Shown piece by piece: positions 1 to 7,824 of a DNA stretch of 61,431 bases; the stretch's first letter is position 1, and each line of letters begins with the position of its first letter. The stretch is from Psychrobacter piscatorii (GTDB lineage: Bacteria > Pseudomonadota > Gammaproteobacteria > Pseudomonadales > Moraxellaceae). Where the stretch lies: positions 1-61,431 of the forward strand of contig NZ_CAJHAR010000022.1 in the NCBI RefSeq assembly GCF_904846415.1, in the 5' to 3' direction. Made by a program: the position numbers and the translations under genes. The notes under the pieces are model-generated. The model ran no database searches. It saw only the letters and a program-made list of their open reading frames with translations, and had not been told where the DNA came from.

Positions 1-2
1 GT

Positions 3-710
3 TATGGTACTCGTAAAGTCTGGAAACAGTTGAAAGCAGAGGGTATACATCCTGCACGCTGCACTGTAGAGCGGTTAATGCGGCAGCATGGCATGCAGGG
101 TGTTTGGCGAGGTAAAGGTAAGATAACGACTAAGTCTCGTGACGATCAAAAGCGTGCTGATGATTTGGTTAATCGTAACTTTAATGCCCATCGCCCTAAC
201 CAACTATGGGTTGCTGATTTTACCTATATAAAGACACTGAGTGGCTGGGTATATACCGCCTTTATCATTGATGTATTTGCTCGCGCTATCGTTGGCTGGA
301 AAGTATCAGATCGTATGAACACTGATATGGTGATGGCAGCACTAAACCAAGCCATTGCAGACAGAAACCATCCTAAAGATGTCATTCATCATAGTGATCG
401 CGGCGTTCAGTACTTATCAATTCGCTATACTGATAAGATGGCTGATTCTGGCGTCATTGCATCTGTTGGCACGACAGGTGATTCATACGATAATGCGTTG
501 GCTGAAACGGTTAACGGACTTTATAAAACGGAGGTGATTGAATATTTAAAACAGCAGTGGCAAGGTGTGAACGATGTTGAATTAGCAACCCTAGAATGGG
601 TGGACTGGTTTAACAAAACTCGCATTCATAGTACGATTAGTTATGTGTCGCCTTTTGAGTTTGAGAGACGATACTATGATAGTCTTTGTGAGTCAGACAA
701 AGCTGCCTGA
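3..710 (+). CDS. IS3-family transposase OrfB (5' partial)
   Basis: This is the catalytic subunit of an IS3-type transposase; in the family it is normally expressed as an OrfAB frameshift fusion. The frame is open from base 3 with no start codon in view, so the gene is truncated by the window edge. An HTH_21-like region (residues reading YGTRKVW, then RCTVERLMR) is followed by the rve integrase core. The DDE triad is visible: Asp in WVADFTY (codon near 216), Asp in HHSDRG (396) and Glu in NALAETVNG (504), with 35 residues between the second Asp and the Glu. The gene ends with TGA at 708-710, about 40 bp before the element end, as is usual. No internal stop is seen, so the copy could be functional if its left half is intact. 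Confidence 0.93.
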   Translation, partial: YGTRKVWKQLKAEGIHPARCTVERLMRQHGMQGVWRGKGKITTKSRDDQKRADDLVNRNFNAHRPNQLWVADFTYIKTLSGWVYTAFIIDVFARAIVGWKVSDRMNTDMVMAALNQAIADRNHPKDVIHHSDRGVQYLSIRYTDKMADSGVIASVGTTGDSYDNALAETVNGLYKTEVIEYLKQQWQGVNDVELATLEWVDWFNKTRIHSTISYVSPFEFERRYYDSLCESDKAA

Positions 711-711
711 C

Positions 712-1161
712 TCAAGCAATCCACTCTCCGATATAGTCGGGGCGGTTCAGTTGTACGCTATCTTCACCGTTTATTTTGTCGTCGCCATACTGATAAACAT
801 CGCCAATACAGACGTTAGACTCATCCATCTCAGGAAAGCCATCAACGGTTTCAGTAGTAAGATTTTCACCGAGCGTACCGACGCGTACTTTTAGGTCAAA
901 CTCTGTATTGATTTTTTCGTACGTGGCCGTTGGCAGTTGATGCACCGCTTTGAGTGGGCCGCCATGATGTTTGCGATCGGCTTGCTCGTCAGTGGTCAAT
1001 CCCATAAAATTGACGGCGACGGGTGCTGTAATGGGCGCTTTATCAATGGCACTCATTTCTTCACGAGTGAAAGGCATGGCTTTGCCCGCGCGGACACATA
1101 CTAAGTTTGCCACATGCAAGGGTAGGTTAATCTCAGAATTTGAGCGGTGAGTAGCAGACAT
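712..1161 (-). pseudogene. MOSC-domain protein (YiiM-like), 3' end cut off by the IS
   Basis: MOSC domains bind molybdenum cofactor or related substrates and transfer sulfur; YiiM-type proteins act in N-hydroxylated base detoxification. The frame shows the family start (LVCVRAGKAMPF), the HHGGPLKAVHQ stretch and GENLTTE, and then the beta strand with CIGDVYQYG. After VQL at codon 750 the protein switches into sequence encoded by the IS terminus (NRPDYIGEWIA) and stops. The segment that should follow, containing the conserved SQPRxPC cysteine motif, is missing. The natural gene part is 750-1161. ATG 1161 is preferred over TTG 1167 because AAGGATT lies just upstream. The remaining 138 or so residues of host origin are probably inactive. 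Confidence 0.85.
723..749. repeat. Right terminal inverted repeat of the IS3-family element
   Basis: On the minus strand the tip reads TGAACCGCCCCGAC and continues with TATATCGGAGAGT. The host MOSC coding sequence stops matching its family exactly at 749/750. The partner repeat lies outside the window, so the repeat is inferred from one end. A short palindrome (GAGTCAG...CTGACTC, 690-713) lies just inside the element around the transposase stop. Confidence 0.75.
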
Positions 1162-1297
1162 GGGCAATCCTTAATGATACGTGAGAGCAGGACAAAATTT
1201 GCGCAGCAATAGTGATAAGGATGATAACAATCTATCCGACAATTATCCATTCTAATGGCTGTTTATCATTGCAGATATGTCTAAATATCGGCACAAA

Positions 1298-1327
1298 AAA
1301 AGACCAGAATAACAATTCTGGTCTTTT
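1298..1327 (-). terminator. Intrinsic terminator downstream of rsfS
   Basis: There is a perfect 13-bp stem (AAAAGACCAGAAT / ATTCTGGTCTTTT) with an AACA loop. On the minus strand it is followed by seven Ts, as expected for terminating rsfS. On the plus strand the T-tract is only four long. Confidence 0.9.
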
Positions 1328-1371
1328 GGTCTTATGCTTTTAGTATGACGCGATTATTGTACTCAATAATC

Positions 1372-1785
1372 TTATTTGTTCTTGTTGCGACGACCAGCGG
1401 TTTTCTTTTCACGCGGTGTGGCGACCAGTTCAGCCAACTGATCCGGTGATGACCATAGGCCCTCTAAGTCATAGAACTCACGCGCTTGCGGGGTCATGAT
1501 ATGGACAACAACCGCGCCCAAGTCAATCAAAGTCCAGTCAGAGTCGATACCGCCTTCACGGCCAAGTGGCATAAAGCCTGCTTGTTTGGCTTCAGCGCCG
1601 ACGCTATCCGCCATCGCGCGTACATGACGTTTTGAGGTACCATCAGCAATGACGATACGTTCGGTGACGTCAGTTAAGTCTTCTACATTCATTACAGTGA
1701 TGTTCTTTGCTTTCATATCATCTAGCGCGCTTTGTACAAGGTTCAAGCACACGGTTAAGCGTTCTTCGGTCATGGTGTTGATCAT
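1372..1785 (-). CDS. rsfS: Ribosome silencing factor RsfS
   Basis: RsfS (RsfA/YbeB/Iojap family) binds ribosomal protein L14 (uL14) and blocks subunit joining when nutrients are scarce. The protein has the family pattern: ALDDMKAKNITVMNVEDLT, the DGTSKRHVRAMAD helix, EGGIDSDWTLIDLGAVVVHIMTPQAREFYDLEGLW. It ends in a basic tail rich in Lys/Arg. ATG 1785 is chosen over the in-frame TTG 1803 because GAAGAGA lies a few bases upstream. The gene lies 131 bp downstream of nadD on the same strand, a common pairing in Gammaproteobacteria, and ends at a strong terminator. It is about 30 residues longer than the E. coli protein, mainly in the basic C-terminal tail. Confidence 0.95.
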   Translation of the reverse strand: MINTMTEERLTVCLNLVQSALDDMKAKNITVMNVEDLTDVTERIVIADGTSKRHVRAMADSVGAEAKQAGFMPLGREGGIDSDWTLIDLGAVVVHIMTPQAREFYDLEGLWSSPDQLAELVATPREKKTAGRRNKNK

Positions 1786-1916
1786 AAATTTTAATCTCTT
1801 CAATCGTAACTATTAAAAATAAAGGGGTAAAACGTCAATTTGTCTGATTCGACTGATCATATGTCGTCAGTCACGTATAGAGACAGGATAGGCAAAATGA
1901 CATAGATAAGGCGATT

Positions 1917-2909
1917 TTAACGGAATTGAGCAGCAGAATATAGCTGATGGGCGATAATATAGTGATAAACGGCAGGATTAAGCCATTTAGCTAATGAATT
2001 GGGGTGAGTATTGCTCATAATATCATTTATTGGTGCGATAGATGCGATTTGCCTCTCAGTGACGGGCATTTTATTTGTTTTATTGCCCAATATTTGTAGT
2101 TGCTCGCGTATTTGAGTGCTTGATACGGCAGTGATCGGTCGCGTATCTATATAAATGCGTCCTTTCATAGCGCTTTTCAAGTCAGTGCTATTTATGTCAA
2201 GGCTATTTGTTTTTGAGCTATCGTCTTCCGTGCTATCTACCAAGCATCGAGCAATTGGGGTTAATAGCTCAATCGGTGAGTTGGTTACGTGTGGTTGTAA
2301 AAGTCGCGGCAGTTGCGTTTGTAAGGTTGCCAGATATTGCGAGGCCGCTATAGGGTTTTCAAATGATGTCGCATTGTCAGAAACTCCATCATTAATATGA
2401 TCGCTATCCTCACGATTAAACACCCACAGATTGACATAGTCCGTCAGTTGTAATCCATCCTTCCATTTATCCAAACTGCGCGCGCTGTCCATACCCATGA
2501 TAAAAATTAAACAATCATGAGGGTACTGCTGTCTGAGTGCACGCACACTATCAATCGTATAGACAGGCGGCGCTTGCCATAGCTCTAGCTCATTGATTTG
2601 TATCGGTGTGTCTTGCGTTGCGAGCTGCAACATGGCTAGGCGATGAGCAGGATCTGTGCTTTGCGCCTTAAATGGCGAGCGTGCATTGGGTAATAAAGAA
2701 ACGTGTAAGGGGCAGTTTTGCTGCTTTGCGATTGGTAATAAGTCCTGATAGACGTGTATAGCCACTTCTAAATGACCATTATGTACCGGATCAAACGAGC
2801 CGCCAAGATAGGCACGGATGGCAGGGGCAGAGGTCTGTTCGTGACTATTATTACTCGTATTTGGCATAAATAAATGCGTAAAAAGAGATGAAGTATCTGT
2901 TGGTATCAA
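1917..2909 (-). CDS. nadD: Nicotinate-nucleotide adenylyltransferase NadD, extended form
   Basis: NadD adenylates nicotinate mononucleotide in NAD biosynthesis. The nucleotidyltransferase signature GGSFDPVHNGH is at about residues 37-47 and the second substrate motif (SSTQIREQL) is near residue 265. The protein is about 330 residues against roughly 215 in most bacteria. The extra length is an N-terminal leader and a polar, low-complexity insert (about residues 165-250, rich in Asp, Ser, Asn and Thr) between the core and the SSTQIR motif. The start is uncertain: TTG 2909 has AAGGTG close upstream, while ATG 2867 (starting MPNTSNN) has no clear ribosome site. The gene is upstream of rsfS. Confidence 0.93.
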   Translation of the reverse strand: MIPTDTSSLFTHLFMPNTSNNSHEQTSAPAIRAYLGGSFDPVHNGHLEVAIHVYQDLLPIAKQQNCPLHVSLLPNARSPFKAQSTDPAHRLAMLQLATQDTPIQINELELWQAPPVYTIDSVRALRQQYPHDCLIFIMGMDSARSLDKWKDGLQLTDYVNLWVFNREDSDHINDGVSDNATSFENPIAASQYLATLQTQLPRLLQPHVTNSPIELLTPIARCLVDSTEDDSSKTNSLDINSTDLKSAMKGRIYIDTRPITAVSSTQIREQLQILGNKTNKMPVTERQIASIAPINDIMSNTHPNSLAKWLNPAVYHYIIAHQLYSAAQFR

Positions 2910-3045
2910 TACACCTTACTCTTTTATCCGCTAACCTTTTTATATTAACTGAATCATAGCGCTATTGTAGAGGGCGGGCGAGTATCTGTCATCACTATCT
3001 ATCACCACCTATAGTCAGTGAAAATTAATACCGCTACATTATGCA

Positions 3046-3112
3046 CTGCTAAATCAATTTTTTTGCTTGCTGTGCCTGCGCAGACAGAGGCTGCAAAAAT
3101 TGATATTAGCAG
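3046..3112. repeat. Imperfect inverted repeat with GC-rich loop
   Basis: The left arm 3046-3066 (CTGCTAAATCAATTTTTTTGC shortened) and the right arm 3093-3112 are reverse complements except for one or two bases. The loop contains TGTGCCTGCGCAGACAG. The right flank TAGCAGTACCG recurs at 6971-6981 next to another GCCTGCGC core, which suggests a family of interspersed non-coding repeats. It lacks a T-tract on either side fitting a terminator for nadD or pta. Confidence 0.6.
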
Positions 3113-3159
3113 TACCGTATCGTTTTTGAGATGCTTTGACTATACCACCACAGCACCAA

Positions 3160-3189
3160 TAAAAAACCGACCATCATGACGATAGTCGG
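3160..3189 (-). terminator. Intrinsic terminator of pta
   Basis: There is a ten-pair stem (arms 3167-3176 and 3180-3189, with two G-T pairs) and a TGA loop. On the minus strand six Ts (complement of 3161-3166) follow. It lies 37 bp beyond the pta stop codon. Confidence 0.88.
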
Positions 3190-3226
3190 CGATATAAAGG
3201 ACTTTAATTAACAAGTATGACAGCGA

Positions 3227-5374
3227 TTAAATCAGGTCGCTATACGCTTGGATAGCGGTTAGCGCGATGGTATAGACGATATCATCAACGAGCGCGCCAC
3301 GTGATAGATCATTGACTGGTTTGTTTAAGCCTTGAAGCATTGGTCCAACGCTGATGACATTGGCGCTACGCTGCACTGCTTTATACGTGGTGTTACCTGT
3401 ATTGAGATCAGGGAAAATAAAGACGTTGGCTTGACCTGCGACAGGAGAGTCAGGCGCTTTTTGTTTGCCCACACTCATGACCGAGGCGGCATCATATTGT
3501 AGTGGGCCATCGACCTTGAGGTTTGGCGCACGCTCACGGACGATTTGAGTGGCACGAGCGACTTTTTCGACATCAGCACCTGCGCCTGATGAGCCCGTAG
3601 AATAGCTGATCATCGCGACTTTTGGATCGATACCAAAGGCAGCAGCGGACTGTGCCGATTGGATAGCAATTTCAGCCAACTCTTCAGCATTCGGATCAGG
3701 ATTAATCGCACAGTCACCATAGACAACCACTTGCTCAGGCAACAGCATAAAGAACACGGATGATACGAGCGAGTACTGCGGTGCGGTTTTGATTAATTGA
3801 AACGCTGGGCGTACGGTATTGGCAGTGGTATGAATCGCACCTGAGACCAGACCGTCGACCTCATCTAGCTGTAGCATGATGGTGCCAAGATACACCGTAT
3901 CTTTTAGATATTCAGCGGCGACGTCCGCGCCAGTTTTACCTTTACGGCGCTCCACGACGGCAGCGATATATTTGCTCATATCAAGGGTGTCGGGGTCGAT
4001 GATTTCTAGACCTTCTGGCAACGTCAAATCGCGATTTTTGGCGACTTGCTCGACATCGCTACGCTTGGCCAGCAGTACGCAGTTGGCAATACCGCGGCTC
4101 TGACAGATACAGGCCGCTTCGACAGTACGTGGCTCAGAACCTTCTGGCAATACGATACGTTTTTTGGCGTGCTGTGATTTTTTGACCAGCTGGTGGCGAA
4201 ACGCAGATGGGGACAAGCGCGGTTCATGATTACGGCTAAAGTATTCTTTAATCCAGCTCAAATCCAAATGGGCAGCGACATAACGCGCTACTTCTTCCGC
4301 ACGCTCAGTATCATCACTTGGAATCTCAGAACTCATATGCATCAAGCTCTGCACCGTCTGATAGCTGTCGCTCTCGACACTCATGACAGGGATGCCAGTT
4401 TTGAGCGCTGATTGCCAAAGCTCAGCGACCGTTTTGCTTGGGGTGATACCGCCAGTGAGTACCAGACCTGCCAATGGAATCCCATTAATACAGGCCAACC
4501 CAGCAGCCAGCAATAAATCATCGCGGTCACCAGGCACCACCATTAACGTACCGCGCTTAAAGACTTCGTTGACACGTGCTACTGAGCGCGCCGTTAGACT
4601 GATACGATTGATACGACGTGTTTTTGCTTCACCGACATTGAGCCAAGTAGCATCCAGCTCTGTGGCAATATCCCATGTGCGCGGCACTGATAACGAATCG
4701 CTAAAAGGAACGACACCGATAAGGCGAAACGCATCAGTATTGAACGAAGGCGATAGGCGCTGCACTTCTTGCAAAAAGGTTGGATCTAAGCTGACGACCG
4801 CCTCACCCGGAGCGACTGGTTGATTCTCAAAGGTATTGGGTACGTCTTGTACCCGCATCAATATCACGCCAAGCGTACGCGCATCCATGACACCGCCGAA
4901 CTCGCGAGCATGCACATCTAGCTTGTCTGCTAAATAGGCAGGCTTGCTGATATCAGCCGTACTGACAAATATAATCTTGGCATCTAAAGCATGGGCAAGC
5001 GCACGGTTGATTTGTGAGGCGTAAGAGGTCTCAGTGGTCGGCACCAGACCTTCACAGATGATGACATCAGGGCCATCATCAATCGTATGATAATTGGCAA
5101 TCACTTCTTCCATCAAATCATCAAGATTGCCGTCGCCTAGCATCCGCTCGACGTGCTGACGGCTGATCGATTTGGGCGGCTTTAGTCCAAAGGCATGCAT
5201 GGTCAATGCACTTGAGCTATCTAAGCTGTGCTGCTTATCTAGTGTATCGTCTTGCAAAAACGGCTTCATAAAGCCCGCTTTGATACCGTTATAATCAAAT
5301 GCGCGAATCAGGCCAAGCGCGGCTGATGTCACACCGATACCGCGGCTAATGGGAACAAGTAAAATGGTCTGCAT
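3227..5374 (-). CDS. pta: Phosphate acetyltransferase
   Basis: Pta interconverts acetyl-CoA and acetyl phosphate. At 715 residues it is the long enterobacterial type. An N-terminal BioD-like P-loop domain (residues 1 to about 200, starting TILLVPISRGIGVTSAALGL) is followed by a DRTGG domain (about 210-330). The C-terminal catalytic PTA/PTB domain starts near 390 (RLSPSAFRHQLV) and includes LPEGSEPRTVEAA, MISYSTGSSGAGADVEKVARAT and VFIFPDLNTGNTTYKAVQR split over its length. The gene lies 134 bp downstream of ackA on the same strand and is probably cotranscribed with it. It has its own terminator. Confidence 0.97.
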   Translation of the reverse strand: MQTILLVPISRGIGVTSAALGLIRAFDYNGIKAGFMKPFLQDDTLDKQHSLDSSSALTMHAFGLKPPKSISRQHVERMLGDGNLDDLMEEVIANYHTIDDGPDVIICEGLVPTTETSYASQINRALAHALDAKIIFVSTADISKPAYLADKLDVHAREFGGVMDARTLGVILMRVQDVPNTFENQPVAPGEAVVSLDPTFLQEVQRLSPSFNTDAFRLIGVVPFSDSLSVPRTWDIATELDATWLNVGEAKTRRINRISLTARSVARVNEVFKRGTLMVVPGDRDDLLLAAGLACINGIPLAGLVLTGGITPSKTVAELWQSALKTGIPVMSVESDSYQTVQSLMHMSSEIPSDDTERAEEVARYVAAHLDLSWIKEYFSRNHEPRLSPSAFRHQLVKKSQHAKKRIVLPEGSEPRTVEAACICQSRGIANCVLLAKRSDVEQVAKNRDLTLPEGLEIIDPDTLDMSKYIAAVVERRKGKTGADVAAEYLKDTVYLGTIMLQLDEVDGLVSGAIHTTANTVRPAFQLIKTAPQYSLVSSVFFMLLPEQVVVYGDCAINPDPNAEELAEIAIQSAQSAAAFGIDPKVAMISYSTGSSGAGADVEKVARATQIVRERAPNLKVDGPLQYDAASVMSVGKQKAPDSPVAGQANVFIFPDLNTGNTTYKAVQRSANVISVGPMLQGLNKPVNDLSRGALVDDIVYTIALTAIQAYSDLI

Positions 5375-5508
5375 AATGTATCCTACGGTTTATTTTATTA
5401 TTAAGTTCAATTCACCCTTGGCAGAATGAGCAATGTGCTGAGTATGTACGCCATAGCTTTATAGCAAATGTTAAGTATATAGGTATGGAGTATCAAACAC
5501 TTTCACGC

Positions 5509-6741
5509 TTATATCAAATTCAATGCCTGACGCGTCTCTTGAGCAATACGGTACTCTTCGTCAGTTGGGACGACCCATAGCTCGATACTGCTGTCATCTG
5601 CGTGGAAGCTACCTTCTTTACCACGAACCAAACTGGCATTTTTTTCAGCATCTATTTTGATACCGAAATGACGCATCACTGCCAAAATTTTGGTACGTGT
5701 AATGTCGGAGTTTTCACCGATACCGCCAGTAAAGACAATACCAGTAAACTCTGGTAGCGCACAGCTAAGACTGGCCAGATATTTACCAGCACGATAGCAG
5801 AACATCTCGATAGCGAGCTGCGCATCTTCGTGACCTTCACTAGCTGCTTGCTCGATGGTACGCAAGTCGTTAGACAGTCCTGAGATGCCGAGTAGACCGC
5901 TGTCATTATTGAGCATTTTGTCGGTCTCTTCTAAGCTCATATCGAGCTGGCGTTTTAGATGCATGTGCAAGCTAGGATCTACATCGCCACTACGCGTGCC
6001 CATCATGAGGCCCTCAAGCGGGGTCAAACCCATGCTAGTATCGAGACTTTTGCCATCGTATACCGCCGCGATTGAACAACCATTACCCAAATGCGCGGTC
6101 AACCAACCATGCGGGCCTTCTGCCTCGGTGATTTGGCTGGCACGCTCTGAGACATAGGCGTGAGACGTACCATGAAAACCATAGCGACGGATTCTATGTT
6201 CTTCATATAAGTATTTTGGTAGCGCATAACGGAAAGCAACGGGCGGCATGGTTTGGTGAAAAGCGGTGTCAAACACCACCACTTGAGGCATATCAGGATA
6301 GATCGCCTGAACCGCTTCGATACCTAGGGCGTTTGCAGGGTTGTGTAGCGGAGCTAGTATTTTGAGACGTTTCACTTCTGCCAATGCATGCTCGTCAACG
6401 CGAACGGCTTTGGAATATTCGCGACCACCATGTACCACACGATGACCGACGGCGATGAAATGATACTGCTCTAGTAGCTCAAGGATTTTTTGTAGTGCCA
6501 GCTTATGGCGACCACCAGGGATAGAGATTTCAAGTTTTTCACCGTTTAAGGTCGTGTGTTTGATACGAGCCGTATCAAGACCTAAGTTTTCGGCAAGACC
6601 GGTGATACGAGTAGAGTTGTCATCGCTAATCAACGCGTATTTGATGGAAGACGAGCCACAGTTTAAAACCAAAGTTGGGCTGGTCAGGGTTGATGTTTCA
6701 GAGTTCTTGTCATCAAAAGTGGTCGTTAGGCTGGCGCTCAT
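5509..6741 (-). CDS. ackA: Acetate kinase
   Basis: AckA converts acetyl phosphate plus ADP to acetate plus ATP, or the reverse. The 410-residue protein shows the acetokinase signatures LVLNCGSSSIKYAL (near residue 24) and GHRVVHGGREYS, FHGTSHAYVSERA, LTAHLGNGCSIAAV, MGTRSGDVDPS and the late FTGGIGENS phosphate-binding loop. All are ASKHA-superfamily motifs. A short extra N-terminus of about 20 residues precedes the first strand. ackA is the first gene of the ackA-pta unit. The 700-bp region upstream must carry its promoter. Confidence 0.97.
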   Translation of the reverse strand: MSASLTTTFDDKNSETSTLTSPTLVLNCGSSSIKYALISDDNSTRITGLAENLGLDTARIKHTTLNGEKLEISIPGGRHKLALQKILELLEQYHFIAVGHRVVHGGREYSKAVRVDEHALAEVKRLKILAPLHNPANALGIEAVQAIYPDMPQVVVFDTAFHQTMPPVAFRYALPKYLYEEHRIRRYGFHGTSHAYVSERASQITEAEGPHGWLTAHLGNGCSIAAVYDGKSLDTSMGLTPLEGLMMGTRSGDVDPSLHMHLKRQLDMSLEETDKMLNNDSGLLGISGLSNDLRTIEQAASEGHEDAQLAIEMFCYRAGKYLASLSCALPEFTGIVFTGGIGENSDITRTKILAVMRHFGIKIDAEKNASLVRGKEGSFHADDSSIELWVVPTDEEYRIAQETRQALNLI

Positions 6742-7463
6742 ACTCTATCCTTAGATTGGTTTTTATAGGTGGGTTTTTGTAGGTAGAAAATCATCATATC
6801 GTCAGATTACTATGATAAAAATGACACTGACATCGCATCGTGTTCATATTAAGGTGGTGATAGATTGATCGTGTTTAACACAAAATTAGCTATATCCATG
6901 CTGATCTATCAAACAAGTATATGCTTGATCTTAGTCATACTGAGGCTGATGGTTGTATCTTATTACTATATAGCAGTACCGCCGAATCGCAGGCCTGCGC
7001 CTCATCATAGCCGTAAGGTCGCGGTATAATGTAACATATTTTTGTAGCTATACCGCGATAACGGTAAGGTTTAAAATTGGTGTCTATCAAGCGTTCAAAA
7101 TATTGGTACATCTGTTATAGCTAGTGGCTCCTAGGTACTTTAGCCATTGATTATTAGCTGTTGTAGAGCAACCTTATGAATATCAAAAATTGTAAGAAAT
7201 ATTGTCTAAATACCTATCAGATATGTTTTTATGCGCAAATTATCAAGCGATACCGTCAGTAAATTATGATGAAAGCATCAAACCAATCCCCGCTATGAGC
7301 CAAATTTATTGGCCAATGCTGTTCAGTATGCGTACAGCTTTGTGTCATAATGCTATGATTAAAACTTTGATATTGGCTATGCTTTGGCTGCCTTTTTCGC
7401 TCTTTATTTATTACGATTTTTAATCGCACTTACACCGCTACACGCTCACAGGTGATCCACTCT
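6742..7463. other. Long non-coding region between ackA and lptM
   Basis: About 720 bp separate the divergent ackA and lptM genes. The only open frame of note (7202-7423, TTG start) has no ribosome site and no recognisable features, so I do not call it. The region is AT-rich with a GC-rich hairpin-forming segment at 6971-7058. Both divergent promoters should be here but none is unambiguous. Confidence 0.6.
6971..7058. repeat. Palindrome-rich segment, candidate interspersed repeat
   Basis: The segment contains the 12-bp perfect palindrome CGCAGGCCTGCG (6988-6999) and a 10-bp inverted repeat TCGCGGTATA / TATACCGCGA (7019-7028 and 7049-7058). A further ACCGC/GCGGT pairing spans 6978-7025. It shares TAGCAGTACCG and GCCTGCGC with the element at 3046-3122. 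No T-tract follows, so it does not look like a terminator. Confidence 0.5.
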
Positions 7464-7778
7464 ATGTCTACTATACTTCGCTCATCAGAAACTGGGCATA
7501 TCGCCTTATGGAGACTTGCCAGTCGCCGCGCCATTACTACTTTAGTAATTGGCAGTGCGATGATGGTAGGGTTGTCAGGCTGCGGACAAAAAGGCGCTTT
7601 GTACTTACCAGAGTCCAGTAGCCAAACGATAGAGGGTAGCCAATCTGTACTAAATAGTACGAGTCATCCACAAGATGCCGCTTTTGCAGGTATTGATGAT
7701 GATACCTATCAAAAAAATGACTATCTAGATGAACAGCAAATACTGCCCGAGCCGAGTACGGATCCTAACGATTATTAA
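7464..7778 (+). CDS. lptM: LptM (YifL) lipoprotein, LPS translocon maturation factor
   Basis: LptM is a small lipoprotein that helps oxidative assembly of the LptDE lipopolysaccharide translocon. A signal peptide (hydrophobic segment AITTLVIGSAMMVGL) ends in the lipobox LSGC, followed directly by the family hallmark CGQKGALYLP. The rest is a polar tail with no predicted fold. ATG 7464 is preferred over GTG 7452. As in many Gammaproteobacteria the gene lies just upstream of lysA and dapF, here with 46 bp before lysA. The mature part is longer than in E. coli. Confidence 0.9.
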   Translation: MSTILRSSETGHIALWRLASRRAITTLVIGSAMMVGLSGCGQKGALYLPESSSQTIEGSQSVLNSTSHPQDAAFAGIDDDTYQKNDYLDEQQILPEPSTDPNDY

Positions 7779-7824
7779 CTTTTATTCTTACCCTTGATAC
7801 CCTGATTATATTAGAGATGTTTAT

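Larger units (their letters stand above)
1..749 (+). mobile_element. Right part of an IS3-family (IS51-like) insertion sequence
   Basis: The window opens inside an insertion sequence. It holds most of the second reading frame (DDE integrase domain) and the right terminus. The terminus, read from 749 backwards on the minus strand, begins TGAACCGCCCCGAC, the kind of tip I recall for the IS51 subgroup of IS3. Beyond position 749 the sequence turns into the MOSC gene, which fixes the insertion point. The left end, orfA and the frameshift window lie outside. The subgroup is assigned from memory of the terminal sequence; the IS3 family call itself is secure. Confidence 0.87.
2910..3226. other. Intergenic region between nadD and pta
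   Basis: This 317-bp stretch has no plausible gene. It must hold the nadD promoter (minus strand), although no clear -35/-10 pair was found. It carries a long inverted repeat (3046-3112) and the pta terminator (3160-3189). Confidence 0.6.

Noticed and set aside
7202..7423. 73-codon open frame with a TTG start upstream of lptM
   Set aside because: No ribosome site, no recognisable features, atypical residue content; likely chance.
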